Assembly (NCBI GenBank): GCA_027082955.1
Contig: JALWTA010000045.1
Coordinates: 1-64,000, forward strand
Direction: 5' to 3'
DNA from: Sulfurovum sp.
Lineage (GTDB): Bacteria > Campylobacterota > Campylobacteria > Campylobacterales > Sulfurovaceae
Length of the DNA: 64,000 nucleotides
Both the position numbers and the translations under genes were made by a program. The notes below the pieces were generated by a model. That model saw only the letters and a program-made list of their open reading frames with translations, was not told where the DNA came from and searched no databases. Positions 55,452 to 62,819 of this stretch are shown piece after piece. Position 1 is the stretch's first letter. Every line of letters begins with the position of its first letter.

Positions 55452-56398
55452 TGGTAGAACATGGCATTCATGCAACACAGGCTGTTGTAACACTGGACGT
55501 CGCACTTCCGGGTATCATCTGGGGTTGGATGATTACTCTGAATATGTGGGCAAAATCTGTCGGTACTGGGGTGATCCTTGTCGGTGCATTCCTGCTTTAC
55601 AGACATAAAAAAGATGAAATGCCCAACCTCAGATGGATGATGCCTCTAATCGCATTTATCTTCTTGAACATTTTCCTGCTCTTTACACTGGCAGACCTGC
55701 ACCATCCGTATAGAATGGTAAATATCTTCCTTCATCCGCACTGGACATCTGCTATTACGGTAGGGGCATGGATGGCATCGCTCTTTACGGCACTTGTGAC
55801 AGTAATGTTGGTGATCGGCTATTTTGATGCGCATCCAAATGTCAGAAAGAATTGTGCGCTTGCCAATGCAGCACGTGCTAACAGCAGTCTGTATGAGAAG
55901 ATCTTCCCGTTTGTTGTCTTCCTCGCTATTCCGGTAACACTTTATACTGCGATCATTATGGCAGAGTCAAGTGCGAGAGAATTGTGGCAGGCACCTTCAG
56001 AAGTGATGCAGATGATGTGGGCAGCATTGATGGCAGGTTCAGCTGGACTGATTTTGATCTCCGGCAAATGGAGCCCTGAAGCAAGACGTGACCTTGCACT
56101 GGTATTGGCAATTGCGACTTTCTTTAGTTTCCTGATGTATATGGGTGAGTACTTCTTCTCATTCAAATCTGCAGAAGGCGAGGCAACACTGGCATATGTA
56201 CATGCAGGCGGTGCTTACAATGCGGAATTCTGGTTCGGTATGGTACTTGGCTTTATCGTTCCTTTCTTCCTCGCAGTAGGCAATATGAAAAGCGACAACA
56301 AAACACTATTGAAATTCGCGGCATTGATGGCACTGATCGGACTGTACATGGCAAAAGATGTATGGCTGAAAATCCCACAAATGCTATCGTTGAGTTAA
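55451..56398 (+). CDS. NrfD/PsrC-type quinone-reactive membrane subunit
   Basis: This integral membrane protein of 315 residues has about eight predicted helices. It has the NrfD-family order with DLHHPYRMVNIFLHPHW and AYNAEFWFGMVLGF, regions that in PsrC line the quinone site. It should exchange electrons between menaquinone and the FeS subunit. Its ribosome binding site, ACAAAGGAGGTCAC, includes the full 16S complement AAAGGAGG. It ends 12 bases before the catalytic subunit. Confidence 0.92.
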   Translation: MVEHGIHATQAVVTLDVALPGIIWGWMITLNMWAKSVGTGVILVGAFLLYRHKKDEMPNLRWMMPLIAFIFLNIFLLFTLADLHHPYRMVNIFLHPHWTSAITVGAWMASLFTALVTVMLVIGYFDAHPNVRKNCALANAARANSSLYEKIFPFVVFLAIPVTLYTAIIMAESSARELWQAPSEVMQMMWAALMAGSAGLILISGKWSPEARRDLALVLAIATFFSFLMYMGEYFFSFKSAEGEATLAYVHAGGAYNAEFWFGMVLGFIVPFFLAVGNMKSDNKTLLKFAALMALIGLYMAKDVWLKIPQMLSLS

Positions 56399-56410
56399 GG
56401 AGGAATATCT

Positions 56411-59400
56411 ATGACAAAATCAATGAAACAAGACAACAACTTTATCGAGAGTAGAAGAAGCTTCCTGAAAGGAACAGCATATTCTGTAGCGGGTGCAACA
56501 CTGGCTGCAGGTGTATTCGAAACGATTGTTGAAACTCCTGCTCAGGCAGAGGACAAAAACTTTACGGCTACACCCAAAAGCCTTGCTTTCTATCCGCCGC
56601 TGGAGCAGTGGGACAGCTTTAAGGAACTTGACGGTGATGACTGGAAACGCGGTGGTGCCGGAAGAAACGGTGTAAGAAGCGAGAAAAATCCAAACGGGAT
56701 CAAAGTCAATGAGTTTATGCTCGTACCTACAGTCTGTTCAAACTGTGAAGCACAGTGTGGTCTTACCGCATGGGTTGAAGTAGGTGAATACAAGCGTACC
56801 AAGAATCCTAAAGATCTGTTTGTCAGAAAATATATGGGTAACCCGCTGCATGCAGGTTCTCGCGGACGAAACTGTGCGAAGGGGTATGCTGCCCAGACAC
56901 AAATGTACGATCCGGACAGAATTCCTTTCCCTCTGAAAAGAGCACCAGGTTCCAAACGTGGTGAGGGTAAATGGGTACGTACTACATGGGATGAAGCGAT
57001 GGCGACCATCGGTAAAAAAATGCATGATACCCTTAAAAAAGGTGATGAAGTCTCCAAAAAGATGATCATGTACCATGTTGGTCGTCCAAACGAAAACGGA
57101 TTTGGACATCGTATTCCTCACTCAATGGGAATTGACGGATACGATTCCCACACAAACATCTGTTCTGCAGGTGCACGTGAAGGTACTATCCAGTGGGCGA
57201 ACGATGACCGTAACTCTCCGGACTGGGCAAATGCGAAACTGGTATTCCTCCAGTCTTCTCACGCGGCAGATGCGGGACACTACTTCCAGCAGTCTGCAGG
57301 GTTTATCGCAGATGCGAGAAGAAAGGGTGCTAAACTGGTCGTTATGGATCCAAGACTCTCCAACTCAGCGGGTATGGCTGACCTCTGGCTGCCTATCTGG
57401 CCAGGAACGGAAGCAGCACTCTACCTGCACCTTGCGAACAGAATTCTGAACGAGAAGGACAAGCACGGTAAAGATCTGGTAAACCATGCCTTCTTCAAGA
57501 ACTGGGTCAACTGGGATCAGTTGATGAAAGACAAGAAACAACTGGCATTGATGGTCTCAAAAGGCTACATGAAGCAAGTACCTCAGGATGAGAGCTATGA
57601 AAGTTTCATTGCAATGCTTAAAGAGATCTACTCACCATACACCAAAGAGTTTGTGGTAAAAGAGTGTAAACTTGAAGGCTTTGAATACAAGCTTGACAAA
57701 CTTTTCGATATGTTCATCGATGCAGGTGACAGAATTGCTACATTTATCTGGAGAGCGGGTACGATCGGTCACAGAGGAAGCTGGATGAACGCACGTTCCG
57801 GTTTCTTCCCATTGGCACTGCGTGGCGCACTTGCAGGTAACATTGGTGGTACAGGTATGCACCACTGGCATGTTGTTTCCGTCAACGGTAAGGGTGATGC
57901 AGCAACAGTAGCAGGTGAAAGACCGCCGCGTGTTGATGTTTGGAATGAACTTGCATGGCCGCCGGAATATCCACTGAGTGCCTTTGAAATGAGTTTCATT
58001 TTGCCACATATGCTGATGGATGATGAGTGGAGAGCGAAATGGAAAGCGAAGGGACTGAAAAATATCCCTGAAAAACTTGCGGTATGGATCCCTCGTATGT
58101 ACAACCCAGTATGGATCAACCCGGATGGATTCAGATGGATCGAAGCGCTGCGCCATGAGAATAAGATTGAGCTTGCGTTCAACCTCTCACCTATGTGGTC
58201 AGAGACAAACTGGCACTGTGACTATGTTCTTCCAGTCGGTCTGGCAGGTGAGCGACATGACCAGTCATCCGAGCCTACCAAACCGGCGAAGATCATCGCA
58301 TTTAAGAACCCTGCACTGCGTGTAGCACTTGAGAAGAACGGTTGGAAGCCAAAAGATCCTGCACGTGCGACACTTGAAGCACACATGGCAGCAGGTCTTG
58401 GTGAGATTTGGGAAGAGGTAGAGTTCTGGGCAAATATCATGGTACACCATGTTGACCCTGACGGAAGCCTCGGAGTAAGAAAATACTGGGCATCCAAAGA
58501 AGATCCAACCAGACCTGTAACGATTCCAGAGTGGTATCAGGCAGCATTTGAAAAAGTACCAAATCTGAGAAAGACAGCGAAACTGAAGTATCCTAACTCA
58601 AAATATCCTAACTATGAGATGATGAGAGATATGGGTACATGGCTCGAAGAGGACAACATCTTCAGACCACAGGAAAAACCGCTGAAAAAGGTTGGAGACA
58701 AATATGTCGCTCACGGACATGAGTATGATGCCAGTGAAGTTGAAAAAGACGAATATGGCACATTGCTGGTTGAAGACCATGTCTTCGGCGGTAAAAAAGC
58801 CATTGGTGTGGAAGTAGACGGCAAGATCGTTGAAGGATGGCATACTCTTAGCCGTAAACTTGAGTTCTACTCAAAATGGCTTGCAGAGTGGAAGTGGCCA
58901 GAGTATGCGATACCAATCTATCCAAGAAACGCAAAAGAGCGTAAAGAGATGGTACACCTTGTCACACAGGTACACCACGACTTTATGCAAAAAGACAATG
59001 AGTTTGCATTGAACACAGTCTTCAGACTGCCGTACAACATTCATACACGTTCAGCAAACTCCAAACACCTGATGGAGATCTCTCAGAACCATAACCCTGT
59101 ATGGATCTCTACAGCAGATGCAAAACGTCTTGGCATCAAGCGTGGCGATGCGATCAAGGTAACCATCGAAGATACTGTTTCCGGACTTGAATCTGGTCAC
59201 TTCATCGCGATGGCAGTACCGACAGAAGGATGTCTGCCAGGCGTACTGCATATGTCACACCATGCGGGTCGTTGGAAGCTGAAAAATGCAGTTGAGATCC
59301 CTGGCTTCAAACACAAGCTTGGGGTACTGGGACTTGGTGCACCGCTCTTTGAGATGACCATGGATGGTAAAGTAGGTACTATGAAGCCAAAACAAGGCAT

Positions 59401-59764
59401 CAAAGAGGGGATGGAGCTGCGTAAAGATACATGGCAGTTCAAAGAGTACAACAAAGACCTTGACAATATTTGGTGGGATGGACTCAGTGGTGCATGGCAA
59501 AATGCCGTTGCAGCGACACATCCGGATCCTATCGGTGGTAACCATGCATGGCATCAGAAAGTCCGCATCGAAAAAGCAGGACCAAACGATACCATCGGTG
59601 ATATCTGGGTGAACTATGAGAACAACTTTAAAGTCTATCAGGCTTGGAGAGACAAATTGACACGTCCTCTCGCCCCTGGTGACAAACTCAGACGTCCAGT
59701 TCACATTAAACGTCCGGCGGTACCGTTGACACTCAAAGCATACTCAGTCGAAATTACCGGCTGA
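56411..59764 (+). CDS. Tat-exported molybdopterin oxidoreductase catalytic subunit (large Psr/SoeA-like)
   Basis: This 1117-residue periplasmic enzyme has a Tat signal with SRRSFLK at 14-20 and likely cleavage after AQA at 46. A [4Fe-4S] site uses Cys109, 112, 116 and 155. Cys251 in NICSAG is the likely molybdenum ligand, as in polysulfide, thiosulfate and sulfite-type enzymes rather than the Ser of DMSO reductase. A MoCo dinucleotide domain closes the C-terminus (RSANSKHLMEI and HMSHHAGRWKL). It is about 350 residues longer than Wolinella PsrA. Polysulfide, sulfite or another sulfur or arsenic oxyanion are possible substrates; the sequence does not decide. Confidence 0.85.
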   Translation: MTKSMKQDNNFIESRRSFLKGTAYSVAGATLAAGVFETIVETPAQAEDKNFTATPKSLAFYPPLEQWDSFKELDGDDWKRGGAGRNGVRSEKNPNGIKVNEFMLVPTVCSNCEAQCGLTAWVEVGEYKRTKNPKDLFVRKYMGNPLHAGSRGRNCAKGYAAQTQMYDPDRIPFPLKRAPGSKRGEGKWVRTTWDEAMATIGKKMHDTLKKGDEVSKKMIMYHVGRPNENGFGHRIPHSMGIDGYDSHTNICSAGAREGTIQWANDDRNSPDWANAKLVFLQSSHAADAGHYFQQSAGFIADARRKGAKLVVMDPRLSNSAGMADLWLPIWPGTEAALYLHLANRILNEKDKHGKDLVNHAFFKNWVNWDQLMKDKKQLALMVSKGYMKQVPQDESYESFIAMLKEIYSPYTKEFVVKECKLEGFEYKLDKLFDMFIDAGDRIATFIWRAGTIGHRGSWMNARSGFFPLALRGALAGNIGGTGMHHWHVVSVNGKGDAATVAGERPPRVDVWNELAWPPEYPLSAFEMSFILPHMLMDDEWRAKWKAKGLKNIPEKLAVWIPRMYNPVWINPDGFRWIEALRHENKIELAFNLSPMWSETNWHCDYVLPVGLAGERHDQSSEPTKPAKIIAFKNPALRVALEKNGWKPKDPARATLEAHMAAGLGEIWEEVEFWANIMVHHVDPDGSLGVRKYWASKEDPTRPVTIPEWYQAAFEKVPNLRKTAKLKYPNSKYPNYEMMRDMGTWLEEDNIFRPQEKPLKKVGDKYVAHGHEYDASEVEKDEYGTLLVEDHVFGGKKAIGVEVDGKIVEGWHTLSRKLEFYSKWLAEWKWPEYAIPIYPRNAKERKEMVHLVTQVHHDFMQKDNEFALNTVFRLPYNIHTRSANSKHLMEISQNHNPVWISTADAKRLGIKRGDAIKVTIEDTVSGLESGHFIAMAVPTEGCLPGVLHMSHHAGRWKLKNAVEIPGFKHKLGVLGLGAPLFEMTMDGKVGTMKPKQGIKEGMELRKDTWQFKEYNKDLDNIWWDGLSGAWQNAVAATHPDPIGGNHAWHQKVRIEKAGPNDTIGDIWVNYENNFKVYQAWRDKLTRPLAPGDKLRRPVHIKRPAVPLTLKAYSVEITG

Positions 59765-59774
59765 TGCATCGCTT

Positions 59775-59796
59775 ATGGCGGAGACCTCTCCGCCAT
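59775..59796 (+). terminator. stem-loop after the molybdoenzyme gene
   Basis: ATGGCGGAGA pairs perfectly with TCTCCGCCAT, with only two unpaired bases at the centre. It begins 10 bases past the stop codon. No T-run follows, so it may be a partial terminator or an mRNA-stabilising stem that lowers expression of the downstream accessory genes. Confidence 0.45.
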
Positions 59797-59964
59797 CTAC
59801 ACTATAAAACTTTCCAGATAAATTCATTTCTCATCAAGTTGCATTTATCTTGAAAGTGGTATAGTTCCCAAATCTCTCGATAGAAACGCTCTTGCTGGGA
59901 ACGGCATATTTTCTATTGTGTGATGCGGGTAACCTGCCAACAAAATCACCCCAAGGGACGCTAG
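59797..59964 (+). other. possible structured leader of the accessory genes
   Basis: The 168 bases before the TorD-like gene hold no ORF I can support. GTTCCC (59867-59872) and GGGAAC (59896-59901) form an inverted repeat. GCGGGT and ACCTGC face each other around 59924-59936, and AGGGACG lies 8 bases before the ATG, serving as a modest ribosome binding site. It may be a regulatory leader, but I recognise no riboswitch class. Confidence 0.25.
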
Positions 59965-60612
59965 ATGGAACAACTCAAACAGGAACTGGAGAATCGAATT
60001 GCACTTTATGCATTGATCTCCAGACTGATGATCACAGAAGTGACTGAATCATTTTTGGAAACACTTGAAAAGGATGAACATATCTATAATATGTTCCCAC
60101 ATTACAAAACATGGTCTAAACGCAAGGATTTGTCAACAAAAGAGCTGATAGAACAGTACTACAATGTAGATTTTGCCAATCTTTTCCTCATGCACCTCGT
60201 ACCTTATGAAAGCTTCTATGTCAGAGATGACCAGATGATTGACAGTGGGAAAGGCAATCCTGTGATTGAACTCTATGATGCGCTTGATTTTAGGGTTGAG
60301 CTTGAAAAAGCACGCGTGGTCAGCGGTGACCACATTGGTGTCGAGCTTGAATTTATGTATATGCTGTGTAACGCACAGCTTAAAGCGCTTGAAGCAAATG
60401 ACAAAGCAGGTATTTGCGAACTGTTCCAGATACAAAAAGGATTCCTTCGAGACCACCTCCTTGAATGGGCACCGATGTTCCTCATCAATGCAAAGCGTGA
60501 ATCGCGCACGCCGCTGTATCATGACGGGGCAGAGTTGACATTGGAATTTTTGCTGAGTGACTATGAGTATGTCAATGACAGACTTGAAGACTTCTGTGCG
60601 GATGTAGCATAA
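59965..60612 (+). CDS. TorD/DmsD-family molybdoenzyme chaperone
   Basis: The 215-residue helical protein has the TorD-like arrangement: LENRIALYALISRLM at the N-terminus, the YESFYVRDDQM block (compare the E-P-x-D-H region), and DHLLEWAPMFLINAKRES. Such chaperones bind the Tat signal and hold the apo-enzyme until cofactor insertion. Its position behind the Tat-exported catalytic subunit makes that enzyme the likely client. Confidence 0.8.
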   Translation: MEQLKQELENRIALYALISRLMITEVTESFLETLEKDEHIYNMFPHYKTWSKRKDLSTKELIEQYYNVDFANLFLMHLVPYESFYVRDDQMIDSGKGNPVIELYDALDFRVELEKARVVSGDHIGVELEFMYMLCNAQLKALEANDKAGICELFQIQKGFLRDHLLEWAPMFLINAKRESRTPLYHDGAELTLEFLLSDYEYVNDRLEDFCADVA

Positions 60613-60615
60613 GTG

Positions 60616-61740
60616 ATGAGACTGCATTTCGATACTGCGCTGTGCGTGCGTGCCGCAAGCAAATTTTCAAACTGTACAAAATGTGCGGATGCCACAGAGG
60701 GGATTGTGCGCATTGAGGAGCAACTTCCGGTCTTTGCCAAGGGTACGGGCGTGGAAGCATCTGCCTGTGTGGGTGCGTGTCCTACTGAAGCGTTTTCACT
60801 TTCAGATTTTTCAGTTACTGAGTTCTTTTTTACCTTCCTTGAGAGTAAAGTACGCCTTGTATCCAGAAAGATCAATGTTCCCTGTCTGTCTGTCTTGAGC
60901 GTAGAACACCTGATCTCTCTGGCACTTGCCAGTGACGAGCCTGTTGTACTCGATCTGAACGACTATGAACTCGGTACGCACCTGTATCAGGTGATCGCAG
61001 AACGGATCGAAGAGGCGAATTTCGTACTCTCTACCATCTCTGATAAAGCACTTGAAGTCAATACGGATATTTCTGAAACAAAGAGCAATATACCGTTAGA
61101 GAGTGATGAACAGGAAGATCTGGTACCTGACCGTCGCCAGTTTTTGAGAAATACGGCATCGATCAAAGGCGTCATGAAGCAGAAGAAAGCATTTGATGAT
61201 GCGGTAGAAGCAGATGAAATGCACCATTTTGAGATCGATGCATCGATGACAGAGAAGATTCGCAACAAACATCTCCCTGATAAGCGAAAGATTCTGTTTA
61301 CCACACTCAAACATACAAAAAAACCGGAAAACTACGAAGTTTTGGCAGAAGAGGACATCTCTTTTGTATCACAGAAGTTTGTGGAAGAGAGCTGCAACAA
61401 CTGCCAGATATGCTACCGTATCTGTCCGACCGGTGCGCTCAGCTCAGATGCAAAGTTTTCGCTTATCCATTTTGACGCGATGCTCTGTGTCAAATGCCGT
61501 TTGTGCCATGATGTCTGTGAACCAGATGCCATTAAGCTCCAACCGGGCTTTGAGACCAAAGAGTTTTTTGACCAGACGCAGCGTACACTGGCGGCATTCA
61601 ATGTAAGACGATGCGATGAGTGCGGCAACTACTTTACCTCACTTGAGGGGGAACGTACATGCCCACGATGTACGATTGAAGAGGAAGAGGCAATGTTCCT
61701 GCACGAAAATGCAAAGAAAATGAAAGGGGAGGAGTCATAG
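60616..61740 (+). CDS. polyferredoxin-like 4Fe-4S protein with C-terminal zinc ribbon
   Basis: This cytosolic protein of about 374 residues has no signal peptide. N-terminal Cys (CVRAASKFSNCTKC ... CVGACP) form one ferredoxin-type site. A central region of about 200 residues has no Cys and fewer conserved features. Two [4Fe-4S] motifs follow (CNNCQICYRICP and CVKCRLCHDVC), then a zinc-ribbon-like CDECG ... CPRC. It could feed electrons to enzyme maturation or to a soluble acceptor. GTG 60613 and ATG 60616 are both possible starts; no ribosome binding site is obvious. It is 3 bases after torD. Confidence 0.8.
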   Translation: MRLHFDTALCVRAASKFSNCTKCADATEGIVRIEEQLPVFAKGTGVEASACVGACPTEAFSLSDFSVTEFFFTFLESKVRLVSRKINVPCLSVLSVEHLISLALASDEPVVLDLNDYELGTHLYQVIAERIEEANFVLSTISDKALEVNTDISETKSNIPLESDEQEDLVPDRRQFLRNTASIKGVMKQKKAFDDAVEADEMHHFEIDASMTEKIRNKHLPDKRKILFTTLKHTKKPENYEVLAEEDISFVSQKFVEESCNNCQICYRICPTGALSSDAKFSLIHFDAMLCVKCRLCHDVCEPDAIKLQPGFETKEFFDQTQRTLAAFNVRRCDECGNYFTSLEGERTCPRCTIEEEEAMFLHENAKKMKGEES

Positions 61741-61741
61741 T

Positions 61742-62212
61742 ATGCAGCCTCACGAAATAAAACCCGATACTAAACTGTGTACCATTTTGGGCTATAATGC
61801 GCAGACAGGCTATAGCCGAAAATTTTTTAACAAAATCCTCAAAGAAGCGGGGATTAATGCTACCGGTATTGCGCTGAATATAGGAGATGAACATTTTGAG
61901 TTTACTATGGGAAGCGTAGGTGCTTCAAAAGTGGACAAAATGATTATCGAAAAAGAGTTTGCACAGAAAGCAGTTCCCTTTTGTGACCAGTTGAATGTAA
62001 CGGCGCAAAGAGAGGGACGTGTAGATTTTGTGGAGATCGAGTCAGGGAAGGTACATGGCTACTGTCTGGATGATGATGCCAGAGCATTGTTTGATGCGCC
62101 TGAATTTCTGGATGATCAGATTTTGTTTGTTGCAAAGATGATGCTGATTGCCAACCGATGGTTCGATGCACCGATCGATACAGACCGTATTCCGTTGCTG
62201 ATAGCACAATAA
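61742..62212 (+). CDS. uncharacterised protein resembling a shikimate-dehydrogenase N-domain
   Basis: The 156-residue soluble protein begins near residue 12 with CTILGYNAQTGYSRKFFNKIL, EAGINATGIALNI, which follows the AroE N-terminal pattern (viGxPxxHSxSPxxHNxxF...Gldaxxxxlxv). A later stretch (MGSVGASKVDKMI ... AVPFCDQLNVTA) falls where AroE has NVTxPHK and GAVNT, but the catalytic Lys/Asp motif is absent. No NADP domain follows. It may be a binding protein only. It lies between the polyferredoxin and another unknown gene, one base after the former. The AroE likeness is an inference from pattern, not a search. Confidence 0.55.
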   Translation: MQPHEIKPDTKLCTILGYNAQTGYSRKFFNKILKEAGINATGIALNIGDEHFEFTMGSVGASKVDKMIIEKEFAQKAVPFCDQLNVTAQREGRVDFVEIESGKVHGYCLDDDARALFDAPEFLDDQILFVAKMMLIANRWFDAPIDTDRIPLLIAQ

Positions 62213-62226
62213 AAGAGGAGAGAATG

Positions 62227-62694
62227 ATGGAAGATTTACGAAAAGAGTTTGAAAACTTTATGATGAACGAAGAGGCATGTGTGGATGGTGCCTGCTCTGC
62301 AGATGAGATTGCAGACCTGAAAGACTATCCGTCCTACACAGAAGCACTCTATGCCAAGCTGCTTGCCCCGCATGTCAGCGGTATCTATATTTCAAGATGG
62401 GATATTAAAGATATTGCAATGGAGGCTGATGAATCAATGGCGATCCATCCGAGAAAGCGTATGTTCGAAATGTTGATGAAATTTGCAGTAACGCGCAAAA
62501 ATATGGAAGCAGTTTTGGATGCTATGCGTAATCATATGGAAGAGAAGATCGCCATCTATGATGAACTGCAGCAGACCTTCCCTCGATCGGCAGAAATTTT
62601 TCAACCTAAAATAGACAAGGCAAGAAAGACCATCTCTCTTTTCCCTGCAATACTCGAGGAGTATTTCAGTGAAGATCCGTTCACAGAAGCATAA
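62227..62694 (+). CDS. uncharacterised molybdoenzyme-linked protein
   Basis: The 155-residue, mostly helical, acidic protein has an N-terminal Cys pair (ACVDGAC) and no membrane segment. I do not recognise it. The ribosome binding site GAGGAG six bases upstream favours ATG 62227; ATG 62224 is possible. It closes the molybdoenzyme accessory run (torD, polyferredoxin, AroE-like, this gene), 14 bases after the previous stop, so a role in maturation or in regulation of that enzyme is a reasonable guess. Confidence 0.6.
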   Translation: MEDLRKEFENFMMNEEACVDGACSADEIADLKDYPSYTEALYAKLLAPHVSGIYISRWDIKDIAMEADESMAIHPRKRMFEMLMKFAVTRKNMEAVLDAMRNHMEEKIAIYDELQQTFPRSAEIFQPKIDKARKTISLFPAILEEYFSEDPFTEA

Positions 62695-62783
62695 AAGCCG
62701 ATTTGTGCCTGCCTTGTTGGTTTTTGTGTATGTCAACTCCTAAGAGGATTGTGTTCCAGATGCAATCGTTAATCTATATGTAG

Positions 62784-62789
62784 TATAAT
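62784..62789 (+). promoter_or_regulatory. -10 promoter box for the malic enzyme
   Basis: TATAAT lies 30 bases before the ATG at 62820. It separates the malic enzyme gene from the molybdoenzyme cluster. Confidence 0.55.
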
Positions 62790-62819
62790 AAAAATGCAAA
62801 ATTATTATAAAGGCTACTT

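Noticed and set aside
59920-59964. Cyclic di-GMP type I riboswitch from the GGGACGC element
   Set aside because: The surrounding AAACC/GAAA tetraloop features and the second helix of that class are missing.
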